Source: an uncultured Blautia sp. (GTDB lineage Bacteria > Bacillota > Clostridia > Lachnospirales > Lachnospiraceae). From it: a DNA stretch of 25,259 nt. Under the pieces are notes generated by a model. It saw only the letters and a program-made list of their open reading frames with translations, had not been told where the DNA came from and did no database searches. Positions 1-8,000 of the stretch are shown one piece after another; the stretch's first letter is position 1; every line of letters starts with the position of its first letter. The position numbers and the translations under genes were made by a program. The DNA is taken from NCBI GenBank assembly GCA_900541985.1, contig UQLX01000034.1, forward strand, positions 1 through 25,259. Reading direction: 5' to 3'.

Positions 1-55
1 GGTTTGGGCTTCAGCCCGAAATAACCCACCGGCTTTTAGCCGGTGGTCGTTAAGT
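1..55 (+). mobile_element. Hairpin pair resembling an IS200/IS605 right end / TnpB omegaRNA 3' end
   Basis: Two adjacent stem-loops are visible. A short GGGC/GCCC hairpin lies at 6-17. A perfect 8-bp stem CCACCGGC (26-33) pairs with GCCGGTGG (39-46) over a TTTTA loop. Subterminal hairpins of this kind are characteristic of IS200/IS605-family right ends, which also encode the 3' part of the TnpB-associated omegaRNA. The wording of this one resembles clostridial copies I recall. Any tnpB would lie left of the window, so the assignment is inference from hairpin shape and flanking mobile debris. It could instead be a terminator of an upstream gene, although no T-run follows the stem. Confidence 0.4.
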
Positions 56-63
56 AAGATTTC

Positions 64-279
64 AGGCGTTTGCGAAACGCCACACGCCGCATAAATACGG
101 TATTTTTTAACTACAAAAAACAAATAACCCCTCACCGGATATGGTACAATAGAGTTGACTTGAACTATAAACCATACATCCAAGAAAGGAGTTATTCTGA
201 CATCTATGATACCATATAAACAGCTTTCTTTGGCAGATTTTTTTTAGATTGCCAAGATAAATTTGAAAATGACAAATAT
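64..279 (+). mobile_element. 5'-end remnant of an IS1182-family element
   Basis: The outer tip AGGCGTTTGCGAAACGCC (64-81) is the exact reverse complement of 7983-8000, the end of the larger IS1182-family copy in this window. Similarity continues inward through an A-rich stretch, a TGGTACAAT extended -10-like sequence, a GAGTTGACT block, an AAAGGAG ribosome site (185-191) and the first codons of a transposase. It stops near 279. Everything after the first ~25 transposase codons is missing. The tip is itself a 7-bp stem with a GCG loop. This remnant faces right and the intact-ended copy faces left, so their tips bracket lacZ-transporter-galK. Confidence 0.75.
206..279 (+). pseudogene. Truncated IS1182-family transposase start (frameshifted)
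   Basis: ATG at 206 follows AAAGGAG with good spacing and reads MIPYKQLSLADFF, then hits TAG at 245. Compared with MITYKQLTLAEIFEDCQ at 7862 on the minus strand, one base is missing in the T-run. Shifting frame restores DCQDKFENDKY, which matches DCQNNFNNDKY in the other copy. Similarity then stops. This is a dead N-terminal fragment of about 25 codons. It is useful mainly as evidence of a second insertion of the same family. Confidence 0.7.
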
Positions 280-333
280 TTAAATTATACAAGAAGCTCC
301 TTTTAACATCTTATATCATTGTATCATTTAGTG

Positions 334-394
334 CATATTTTGTCTAATCCAATTCATAGACATATTTTGCAGATTAGGATAAGCTATGTATAGC
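334..394 (+). promoter_or_regulatory. Candidate lacZ operator/promoter region
   Basis: This stretch lies between the IS remnant and lacZ. It contains a direct repeat CATATTTTG (334-342 and 361-369, 27 bp apart). It also has an inverted repeat TGTCTA (341-346) / TAGACA (357-362) and a second one, CTAATC (344-349) / GATTAG (372-377). A weak promoter-like pair, TTTGCA (366-371), 17 bp, TATAGC (389-394), overlaps the second repeat. That layout would suit an activator-dependent promoter, and an AraC-family gene lies downstream in the locus. The promoter match is poor (4/6 in each box), so the exact start is uncertain. The rest of 280-489 shows nothing else I can assign. Confidence 0.35.
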
Positions 395-489
395 AAAACA
401 AAGAAACGTAAATAGAAAAGTAAAGGAAAACACTTGCTACAGGGAAACAAAGTTCAAAAAATTGTATATGTATTGAAGGAGAGTTGTTT

Positions 490-3400
490 ATGATCGTACC
501 ACGTTATTATGAGAATTTAAGCATACTGCATGAAAACACCATGCCAGCCAGAGCCTATTATATCCCGGCTTCCAAAAGAATGGATAACCTGGTGGAATAC
601 AGGGAAGAATCAGACCGTATGCAGTTATTGAACGGAACTTGGAAGTTCCAGTATTTTAACAGCATCTATGACATTCAAGAATCTTTTTTTGAGAAGGATT
701 ATGATACAGAAAACTTTGATGAGATTCAGGTTCCGGGTGTATGGCAAATGGCAGGATATGACACACACCAGTATACAAACATCCGGTACCCGTTCCCATT
801 TGATCCACCGTATGTACCACAGGATATTCCATGTGGAGCATATGCACATACTTTTGATTACAAAAAAGATGAAAAAGCACCAAAAGCGTTCTTGAATTTT
901 GAAGGTGTAGACAGTTGCTTTTATGTATGGGTCAATGGGTCTTATGTAGGATACAGCCAGGTTTCACATATGACCAGTGAGTTTGATATTACGGATATCC
1001 TTCAGGATGGAGAGAATACCATAGCAGTGCTGGTAATGAAGTGGTGTGATGGCTCTTATCTGGAGGATCAGGACAAATTCCGCATGAGTGGTATTTTCCG
1101 GGATGTGTACATTTTGAAACGTCCGGAGCAGGCGATCAGCGATTATCATATAAAAACAAAGATTGAGGATATGCTTGCAAAGGTAGAACTTGACGTGAAG
1201 TTCTATTCCCCAGCAAATGTAAAGATTTCGATTGAAGATAAAAATGGAGCAGTTGTAGCAGTAGGAAGTATTGCTGAAGAAGGAACAGCAGTGTTAGAAA
1301 TTGCAAGTCCGGAGCTTTGGAATACAGAAAATCCATACCTGTATAAAATGATTCTTGAGACAGAAAATGAAGTAATTGTAGATCACATCGCACTAAGAAA
1401 GATAGAGATTAAAGACCAGGTCATTTACTTAAATGGACAGAAGATTAAATTCCGTGGTGTCAATCGCCATGATTCCGATCCGGTTACTGGATTTACAATC
1501 AGTGTGGAACAGATTACAACAGATCTTACGCTAATGAAGCAGCATAATTTTAATGCAATCCGTTCCAGTCACTATCCGAATGCACCATTTTTCTATGAAA
1601 TGTGTGACAAATACGGATTTATGGTAATAGATGAAGCAGATATTGAGGCTCATGGACCATTTATGCTCTACAGAAAAGAAGACACAGATTACAATCGGTT
1701 CAAGCGATGGAATGAAAAGATTGCGGATGATCCGGCATGGGAATTAGCCATCGTTGACCGTGTAAAACTTATGGTAGAACGTGACAAAAACCGTTTTTGT
1801 ATTATCATGTGGTCAATGGGAAATGAGAGTGCTTATGGATGCAACTTTGAAAAAGCACTGGCTTGGACAAAGAAATTTGATCCAGACCGAATCACACAAT
1901 ATGAGAGTGCAAGATACCGTAATTATGATGAGACATATGATTACAGCAATCTGGATGTGTACAGCCGTATGTACCCGGCACTTTCAGAGATTCAGGAATA
2001 TCTGGACAAGGATGGAAGCAAACCATTCCTTTTAGTAGAGTACTGCCATAGCATGGGAAATGGACCTGGGGATTTTGAAGATTACTTCCAGATGATTCAG
2101 GATAACGATAAAATGTGCGGTGGTTTTGTCTGGGAATGGTGCGACCATGCGATTGCACATGGCACTGCTGAGAATGGAAAGACAATCTATGCTTATGGAG
2201 GAGACCATGGCGAAGATATCCATGATGGCAATTTCTGCATGGATGGATTAGTATATCCGGACAGAACAGTACACACAGGACTGCTTGAATACAAGAATGT
2301 ATATCGTCCAGCAAGGGTTGTTTCCTATAATAAGGAAAGTGGAGAGCTGGTACTTCGCAATTATATGGATTTTGATGACCTGAAAGATTATGTAAAGATT
2401 AGTTATGAACTGACACAGGATGGTCTTGTGATCAGTAAAGGAAAACTTTCAGAAGTTTCTGTGGCACCACACAGTGAAGGAAAAACAAACCTGAAGGTCA
2501 ATGTTCCAGAGAATGGGAAATGCTATTTAAAACTTATTTACCATCTGAAAAAAGAAATTCCACTGTTGGAAGAAGACCACATTCTGGGATTTGATGAAAT
2601 TGAGGTAAGTCAGAAGGATGCAAAATGCCAGCTGGTAGAGAAATGGCTTGAAAAAACAGTAACGAACTCCGAATTACAGGTAAATGAAAATGATACACAG
2701 ATTCACATCAAAGGTCGTGAATTTGGTTATACAATAGATCGACGTACTGCACTTTTTACAGAGATGAAATTTGCAGGACGGGAATATCTGAATCATCCGA
2801 TGGAGTTGAATATTTGGAGAGCTCCAACAGATAACGATATGTATATCAAGTCTGAATGGAAGAAAGCCCACTATGATAAAGCTTATACAAGAGCCTATGC
2901 GACAGAGGTTGTGCAGGGAAAACATGGTGTGAGGATCTCAAGCCACGCTTCAGTTGTGGCAGAGACGGTACAGAAGATTCTTGATGTGACGATTACATGG
3001 AAAATAGATGCTGCTGGAAAGATTGATGCTGATATAGCAGTAACAAAAGACGCAGAGTTCCCGGATCTTCCGAGATTTGGCGTGAGAATGTTCCTGGATA
3101 AAAAACTTTCAGATGCCAGATACTTTGGAATGGGACCGCAGGAAAGCTACCGGGACAAACATCAGGCAGCTAGCCATGGTCTGTTCCGGGCAAATGTAGG
3201 TGATTTGCATGAAGACTATATCCGCCCACAGGAAAATGGAAGCCATTATGATTGCGAATACGTAGAACTTAACAACAGCCGATATGGAATTGTGGCATCT
3301 GCAGAAAAGGCTTTTTCATTCAATGCGTCTTATTATACACAGGAAGAATTTGAAAAGAAAACACATAATTATGAATTGACGGAATCAGACAGTGTAGTGC

Positions 3401-3528
3401 TTTGTGTTGATTATGCATTAAATGGCATTGGTTCTAACAGTTGTGGCCCTGTTGTATTGGATCAGTATAGATTTAATGATGTAGTATTCCGGTTCCAGTT
3501 TACCCTGGTTCCGTATGTAAAGGGATAA
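490..3528 (+). CDS. lacZ: Beta-galactosidase, glycoside hydrolase family 2
   Basis: Cytoplasmic enzyme that would hydrolyse lactose or related beta-galactosides to galactose plus glucose. The 1012-residue length is close to the classic LacZ (about 1024). Visible landmarks are the N-terminal jelly-roll/sugar-binding region (LFNGTW-like LNGTWKFQY near residue 50), the central TIM barrel with MGNES carrying the acid/base Glu446, LVEYCHSMGNG carrying the nucleophile Glu517, and WEWCDHAI. A C-terminal beta-galactosidase small-chain domain ends in the RYFGMGPQESYRD and QENGSHYDCEY region. No signal peptide is seen. ATG at 490 is preferred because AAGGAGA (476-482) sits 7-8 nt upstream; the in-frame TTG at 484 would be too close. 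First gene of the galactoside operon, followed 173 bp later by a GPH symporter. The family call is firm. The natural substrate (lactose, a glycan fragment or another galactoside) cannot be read from sequence. Confidence 0.95.
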   Translation: MIVPRYYENLSILHENTMPARAYYIPASKRMDNLVEYREESDRMQLLNGTWKFQYFNSIYDIQESFFEKDYDTENFDEIQVPGVWQMAGYDTHQYTNIRYPFPFDPPYVPQDIPCGAYAHTFDYKKDEKAPKAFLNFEGVDSCFYVWVNGSYVGYSQVSHMTSEFDITDILQDGENTIAVLVMKWCDGSYLEDQDKFRMSGIFRDVYILKRPEQAISDYHIKTKIEDMLAKVELDVKFYSPANVKISIEDKNGAVVAVGSIAEEGTAVLEIASPELWNTENPYLYKMILETENEVIVDHIALRKIEIKDQVIYLNGQKIKFRGVNRHDSDPVTGFTISVEQITTDLTLMKQHNFNAIRSSHYPNAPFFYEMCDKYGFMVIDEADIEAHGPFMLYRKEDTDYNRFKRWNEKIADDPAWELAIVDRVKLMVERDKNRFCIIMWSMGNESAYGCNFEKALAWTKKFDPDRITQYESARYRNYDETYDYSNLDVYSRMYPALSEIQEYLDKDGSKPFLLVEYCHSMGNGPGDFEDYFQMIQDNDKMCGGFVWEWCDHAIAHGTAENGKTIYAYGGDHGEDIHDGNFCMDGLVYPDRTVHTGLLEYKNVYRPARVVSYNKESGELVLRNYMDFDDLKDYVKISYELTQDGLVISKGKLSEVSVAPHSEGKTNLKVNVPENGKCYLKLIYHLKKEIPLLEEDHILGFDEIEVSQKDAKCQLVEKWLEKTVTNSELQVNENDTQIHIKGREFGYTIDRRTALFTEMKFAGREYLNHPMELNIWRAPTDNDMYIKSEWKKAHYDKAYTRAYATEVVQGKHGVRISSHASVVAETVQKILDVTITWKIDAAGKIDADIAVTKDAEFPDLPRFGVRMFLDKKLSDARYFGMGPQESYRDKHQAASHGLFRANVGDLHEDYIRPQENGSHYDCEYVELNNSRYGIVASAEKAFSFNASYYTQEEFEKKTHNYELTESDSVVLCVDYALNGIGSNSCGPVVLDQYRFNDVVFRFQFTLVPYVKG

Positions 3529-3565
3529 TAAAGTTTCAGGTAACCCGTAAACAAGGAAGGAGAGC

Positions 3566-3604
3566 TTGGTTGTTTTGTAAAGTCCGGATATACAGAACAA
3601 TCAG
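3566..3604 (+). other. Intergenic RNA hairpin between lacZ and the transporter
   Basis: TTGTTTTGTA (3570-3579) and TACAGAACAA (3591-3600) pair completely if one G-U is allowed. The stem can be extended outward to about 14 bp with two further G-U pairs (3566/3604). The loop is AAGTCCGGATA. No T-run follows, so it is not a standard terminator. It could stabilise or separate the lacZ and permease parts of a polycistronic message. Function is inference. Confidence 0.45.
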
Positions 3605-3628
3605 CCAAAACCAGAGCAAAAGAAGAAT

Positions 3629-3670
3629 TTAGAATTAGGCATCATACTGTTAGGCATCTTGAAATTCTAA
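3629..3670. repeat. Inverted repeat enclosing a 15-bp-spaced direct repeat
   Basis: TTAGAATT (3629-3636) and AATTCTAA (3663-3670) form a perfect 8-bp inverted repeat. Inside it, TTAGGCATC occurs twice (3635-3643 and 3650-3658), 15 bp apart. This sits 30-70 bp before the transporter start and could be an operator or a second RNA stem. No promoter hexamers stand out around it. Confidence 0.4.
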
Positions 3671-3701
3671 GTGCGATGAATATGAGGAACAAAAGAATTC
3701 T

Positions 3702-5099
3702 ATGGAAGAAAAAAAGTATTTAAAATGGTATAACAAAATTGGATATGGTTCGGGTGATATCGCAGGTAATGTAGTCTATGCGTTCCTGACCTCATTTATG
3801 ATGGTCTATTTGACAGACTCAGTAGGACTTGCTGCAGGTGTTGTTGGTACCCTGATTGCTGTATCAAAATTATTTGATGGTTTTACGGATATATTCTTTG
3901 GATCGATGATTGATAAAACACACAGCAAAATGGGAAAAGCAAAGCCTTGGATGCTATATGGATATATTGGATGTGCCATTACGCTGGTCTGCTGTTTTGC
4001 GGTACCGGTCAGCTGGGGAACAACTGCTAAATATGCATGGTTTTTCATCTCTTATACACTGTTAAATGGTGTGTTTTATACCGCAAATAATATTGCATAC
4101 TCAGCACTTACATCACTCATTACTAAGAATAGTAAAGAACGTGTGCAGATGGGATCATACCGTTTTATCTTCGCGTTTTCAACAAGTCTTCTGATTCAGG
4201 CAATTACGGTTGGATTTGTAGATAAGTGCGGTGGAGATGCAGCTGCATGGAGAACCGTTGCAATTATCTATGCAATTATCGGTCTTATCGTAAATACGAT
4301 TTCAGCACTTTCTGTAAAAGAACTTCCAGAGGAAAAACTTAATGAAGGGGAAGTGAAGAATGAAGGTGAGAAGTATGGAATGGTACAGGCATTTAAGCTT
4401 CTTATCAAAAATAAGTATTACATGATGATCTGTGGAACTTACATTTTACAGCAGTTATACAATGCCATGATCGGAGCTGGTATTTATTACATGACATGGG
4501 TACTGAAGAATAAGAATCTGTTCGGACAGTTTGCATGGGCTGTTAATATCCCATTGATCATTGCCTTGATCTTCACACCAACCTTAGTTGGTAAATGGAA
4601 AGGTATGTACAAGTTGAATCTAAGAGGTTATATTTTAGCAGTCATCGGTAGAGCACTGGTTGTTGTTGCCGGATATATGGGTAGCGTTCCGCTGATGATG
4701 GCATTCACAGCTCTTGCAGCATTAGGACAGGGACCATGGCAGGGAGATATGAATGCAGTAATCGCATCCTGCTCAGAATACACTTATCTTACACAGGGAA
4801 AGAGAATTGATGGCACGATGTATTCTTGTACTTCACTTGGTGTAAAGATCGGTGGAGGTATTGGAACAGCGGTTGTTGGATGGATGCTTGAATTCAGCGG
4901 CTATGTTGGAACAAATGCGACACAGCCACAGTCTGCACTTAATATGATGCAGTTTATGTATCTGTGGCTTCCATTAGTCTTTGATGTATTGATTATGTTT
5001 GTACTTTCAAGAATGAATGTAGAAGGTGCAAATGAAAAACTAAAAGCAGAAAAAGGGATAACTGCAGATGAAGTAACAGATGCATCAGACATGGAGTAA
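3702..5099 (+). CDS. GPH-family sugar:cation symporter (probable lactose/galactoside permease)
   Basis: A 465-residue integral membrane protein with about 12 hydrophobic segments. The N-terminal signature runs NKIGYGSGDIAGN, then LFDGFTDIFFGSMIDKTHSKMGKAKPW near residues 60-85. This is the Asp-rich loop typical of the glycoside-pentoside-hexuronide:cation symporters (MelB/LacS membrane-domain class). There is no IIA-like domain at the C-terminus, unlike LacS of streptococci, so no direct PTS phospho-control is expected. The tail is short and charged. It lies between lacZ and galK, which points to import of the LacZ substrate or galactose. The ribosome site (GAGGAA, about 12 nt upstream) is weak and distant, so translation may be modest. 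The family is clear; the exact substrate is inference from context. Confidence 0.9.
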   Translation: MEEKKYLKWYNKIGYGSGDIAGNVVYAFLTSFMMVYLTDSVGLAAGVVGTLIAVSKLFDGFTDIFFGSMIDKTHSKMGKAKPWMLYGYIGCAITLVCCFAVPVSWGTTAKYAWFFISYTLLNGVFYTANNIAYSALTSLITKNSKERVQMGSYRFIFAFSTSLLIQAITVGFVDKCGGDAAAWRTVAIIYAIIGLIVNTISALSVKELPEEKLNEGEVKNEGEKYGMVQAFKLLIKNKYYMMICGTYILQQLYNAMIGAGIYYMTWVLKNKNLFGQFAWAVNIPLIIALIFTPTLVGKWKGMYKLNLRGYILAVIGRALVVVAGYMGSVPLMMAFTALAALGQGPWQGDMNAVIASCSEYTYLTQGKRIDGTMYSCTSLGVKIGGGIGTAVVGWMLEFSGYVGTNATQPQSALNMMQFMYLWLPLVFDVLIMFVLSRMNVEGANEKLKAEKGITADEVTDASDME

Positions 5100-5110
5100 A
5101 ATTTGAAGGG

Positions 5111-5152
5111 AAAGGCATTGTCTGATTGGAGATTCGATTAGGCAATGCCTTT
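5111..5152 (+). terminator. Terminator or attenuator between transporter and galK
   Basis: A perfect 10-bp stem AAAGGCATTG (5111-5120) / CAATGCCTTT (5143-5152) closes a 22-nt loop and ends in a short T4 run followed by GCATA. It sits 12 nt after the transporter stop and about 50 nt before galK. The T-run is short, so partial termination or mRNA processing within the operon is as likely as full termination. Confidence 0.5.
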
Positions 5153-5201
5153 TGCATATTAGGAAACAATAAAACAAGCAGAAGAACGAGGGGATAGTAT
5201 T

Positions 5202-6482
5202 TTGAAAATAAAAGAGATAAACGTATTGCTTAATCGAAAGTTTATTGATGAAAAATTGACGGATATATATGTTGATAAGAGTAAAATACCGTATGAGAAG
5301 GAACGGTATGTTAAAGCAATCAACAAATATCAGACATACTTTGATGGTGACGAAATCGAATTATTCAGTGCACCGGGAAGAAGTGAAATAGGAGGGAACC
5401 ACACAGACCATCAGCATGGGGAAGTACTGGCGGCATCTATTAACAAGGATGCAATCGCAGTTGCAAGAAAACTGGATGAGCCATTTGTGAAAGTGCTGTC
5501 AGATGGCTATAACGATCTAATTACGATTTCTTTGAATGAGTTGGAGAAAAAAATGGAAGAAGAGGGAACAACTCACGCTCTGATCCGTGGTGTACTTGCT
5601 AAAATGAGAATGAATGGTCACAAGATTGGAGGATTCCAGGCGTATGTGACCAGTGATGTGTTAATTGGTGCAGGCCTGTCTTCGTCAGCAGCTTTTGAAA
5701 CACTTATTGGAACGATGATTTCTTACATGTACAATGATGGAAAGATAAGTGCTGTTGAAATTGCTAAGATTGGACAATATGCAGAAAACGAATACTTTGG
5801 AAAGCCGTGTGGACTAATGGATCAGATGGCTTGCTCGGTTGGAAGCCTTGTGTATATTGATTTCGCAGATCCGGAAAATCCGATGGTAGAACAGGTGAAT
5901 TTTGATATGGATGCTTATGGATATAGCTTGTGTATTACAGATACAAAGGGTTCCCATGCGGACCTGACGCCGGATTATGCAGCGATTCCAAAGGAAATGA
6001 AGCAGGCAGCTGAATGTTTTGGGAAGAAAGTTCTTGGAGAGGTATCAAAAAAGGAGATTATCAATAATATCACTTTGATTCGTGAACGTGCAGGTGATCG
6101 AGCAGCACTTAGGGCATTACACTTCATATGCGAAAATGAACGTGTCCAAAAGGAAGTAGATGCGTTAAGAAAGGATAACTTCCCGCAATTTCTGGCAAAT
6201 GTGAAGGAATCCGGAGATTCTTCTTTTAAGTATCTTCAGAACGTATATACCTGTGATGATGTACAACATCAGAACGTATCCGTTGCGTTGGCATTGAGTG
6301 ATGTGATACTTGGAGAAAAAGGTGTATGTAGAGTTCATGGGGGAGGATTTGCAGGAACCATACAGGCATTTGTACCAATTTATCTGGAGTCCAACTATCA
6401 AAAAGAGATGGATAAGATCTTTGGAAAAGGTTCCTGTGAAGTATTAAAAATCCGTAAGTATGGTGGGATTAAGGTATTATAA
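5202..6482 (+). CDS. galK: Galactokinase
   Basis: GHMP-superfamily kinase that phosphorylates galactose to galactose-1-phosphate using ATP, the entry step of the Leloir pathway. At 426 residues it is slightly longer than the usual ~390, because of an N-terminal extension of about 35 residues common in clostridial relatives. Motifs: APGRSEIGGNHTDH (57-70), equivalent to the GalK signature; the phosphate-binding loop GAGLSSSAA (157-164); CGLMDQMA with the catalytic Asp near 207; and the C-terminal VHGGGFAGT. TTG at 5202 is the start: GAGGGG sits 6-7 nt upstream and no in-frame ATG is nearby. Its TAA stop overlaps the target duplication of the IS element inserted directly behind it, so the coding sequence is intact. 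Confidence 0.93.
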   Translation: MKIKEINVLLNRKFIDEKLTDIYVDKSKIPYEKERYVKAINKYQTYFDGDEIELFSAPGRSEIGGNHTDHQHGEVLAASINKDAIAVARKLDEPFVKVLSDGYNDLITISLNELEKKMEEEGTTHALIRGVLAKMRMNGHKIGGFQAYVTSDVLIGAGLSSSAAFETLIGTMISYMYNDGKISAVEIAKIGQYAENEYFGKPCGLMDQMACSVGSLVYIDFADPENPMVEQVNFDMDAYGYSLCITDTKGSHADLTPDYAAIPKEMKQAAECFGKKVLGEVSKKEIINNITLIRERAGDRAALRALHFICENERVQKEVDALRKDNFPQFLANVKESGDSSFKYLQNVYTCDDVQHQNVSVALALSDVILGEKGVCRVHGGGFAGTIQAFVPIYLESNYQKEMDKIFGKGSCEVLKIRKYGGIKVL

Positions 6483-6492
6483 ACATTAAAAC
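6481..6492. repeat. Target-site duplication, left copy
   Basis: AAACATTAAAAC, identical to 8001-8012. Its first two bases are the last two of the galK TAA stop codon. The two copies flank the IS1182-family element exactly outside its inverted repeats. Confidence 0.8.
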
Positions 6493-8000
6493 TAGGTGAT
6501 TGCGAAACAAGCTCTTAATTCTGATTAAAATGTGGCGGAAATCCTATATCACAGGATTTCTAAATTGAAGAGTTGATGATGTTAAGTATCAGACATAACA
6601 AAAAACCTCACCGGTTAACTGTGAAGAAAAGATATTATGAAAAAGGTATCTCAGGCAATGAGAGGCTTCAAACTTCGAAGGTACTGGTACTGATGGATCT
6701 TATCCGCAACAAGTTGAGTGATTCCAGCAAGCAGCAAATCAGCATGAAGCGTTTTCTCGTTTTGTGTTTTGTGATTGGTAACACAAAAATTATCTTTGAA
6801 TTGGTTGACTGATTTTTCAACATTTCCACGAATCTTATAGTTGTCTTCCCACTCTTGTGAGCCGCGTCCTACACCAGGATAGGCACGAAGATTTTTTTCA
6901 GGATAAACGTAAACCATTCGTCCGCAGGAAAAAGTAGTACATGGATCCTCACAGTGACATACCCGACGTTTCGATTTGTCAACAGGGTTATATTCCCATT
7001 TCATTTTGGGACATACGAATTTCATCGTCGGTATCTTGCTTTTTAAATGAGATTTGCTTCCTTCCCGTTTCATTGGAAGCGAGGGATCATGAGGACAACA
7101 GGGAATGCCGTTTTCGTTGACGATATAGTCAGTTCCATCCATAGAAAGCTTTACCTTTAAAGGAATGAAAGCTTTCTGATATCCGATTTCTTTTCTATAA
7201 CGATGTCAGGATGGGCGTTAAGAAAATCTTTGTTGTAGGAAGTGATGTCACGGACAATGCCAAGTCCCTTTGTGATGACACCAAATTTATAAGCATAACA
7301 GAAATGTCCATTGATGTACATCTGCTGGATTGCCTGATTGGAAGCAGCATGGGTTGGCATAGAGCCGTAGGCAGCTTTGTAAGGATCATAGGAATCATCA
7401 AGGTGCAGGGATTTCTTAAAAGCTTTCAGCTGCTTGATAATGCGGTTTGCATATTTCGGGTTATTTTCTGTAACCCATGCTTCAATACCGGAGGTATCAA
7501 AGATAGTCATGGAAGCAAGGAAAGGATCAAGTTTTTGGCAGATCGGCTCGGTCAGGTCAAAAAGATGATGGAACATAGATTGTAAGTCCAATAAAAAATC
7601 CTGTTTGAAGCGTGTGAATTTGGAGGAATCTGGAACAACATCAAAACCGCAGAAATCACGCAGTTCCTGAGAGTATTTCAGAAATACAATCAGGAGGCCG
7701 TCCGGTACGGGCGTGAAAGTGAGAAATAAAAGAAACAGGAACAATTTCGTCAAGGTTAATGGCTTCATCAAGAAGTGAAAGAAACTGATATTTGTCGTTG
7801 TTGAAGTTATTTTGGCAATCTTCAAAAATTTCTGCTAAAGTGAGTTGCTTATATGTTATCATATAGGTGTATCTCCTTTAGGTGGATTGGTAATTTGGTT
7901 TTTAGTCAACTCTATTTTACCATAAACCTTGAGGAGATATTTTATTTTTAACAACAAAAAATGCTGTATTTATGCAGCTTTTGGCGTTTCGCAAACGCCT
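6493..8000 (-). mobile_element. Defective IS1182-family insertion sequence between galK and galE
   Basis: About 1.5 kb, transposase on the minus strand. The left end AGGTGATTGCGAAAC (6494-6508) matches the inverted right end AGGCGTTTGCGAAAC (8000 back to 7986) at 13 of 15 positions. A 12-bp direct repeat flanks the element. The right end carries a 7-bp hairpin GGCGTTT/AAACGCC (7983-7999) and the transposase leader, with a TGGTAAAAT extended -10-like element on the minus strand near 7915-7925. An internal 8-bp hairpin GAAATCCT/AGGATTTC lies at 6538-6560. The transposase is broken by two deletions, so the element should not move itself. Removing it and one repeat would leave galK and galE about 40 bp apart, with galE's AAAGGAG ribosome site unchanged. 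Confidence 0.88.
6651..7862 (-). pseudogene. IS1182-family DDE transposase, internally deleted and frameshifted
   Basis: Three reading-frame pieces in order give one transposase: 7862 to about 7690 (MITYKQLTLAEIF...SHFHARTGR), about 7690 to 7165 (LLIVFLKYSQELRDFCGF...FDTSGIEAWVTENNPKYANR...HPDIVIEKKSD), and about 7180 to 6651 (KAFIPLKVK...CCPHDPSLPMK...VYPEKNLRAYPG...HADLLLAGITQL...RSLKPLIA). Compared with family members as I remember them, the first junction lacks about 20 residues. The second lacks roughly 50, including the segment that holds the second catalytic Asp (FLGDAAFD-like). The first Asp (TIFDTSG) and the Glu region (RGNVEKS) remain. The start ATG at 7860-7862 follows AAAGGAG. The exact sizes of the missing parts are inference. 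Confidence 0.85.

Noticed and set aside
484..489. TTG at 484 as lacZ start
   Set aside because: It is only 1-2 bases from the AAGGAGA ribosome site; the ATG at 490 has proper spacing.
6573..6812. 79-codon + strand ORF after galK
   Set aside because: It runs antisense to the transposase C-terminus, which is recognisable from its RSLKPLIA ending. There is no ribosome site.
7211..7585. 124-codon + strand ORF inside the IS element
   Set aside because: It is antisense to the transposase segment that carries the conserved FDTSGIEAW and PKYANR motifs. It has no ribosome site or recognisable family.
64..8000. True composite transposon carrying lacZ-galK
   Set aside because: The right IS has its own 12-bp target duplication and matching left end, and the left copy is a stub without a duplication visible outside it. 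Independent insertions explain the data better.
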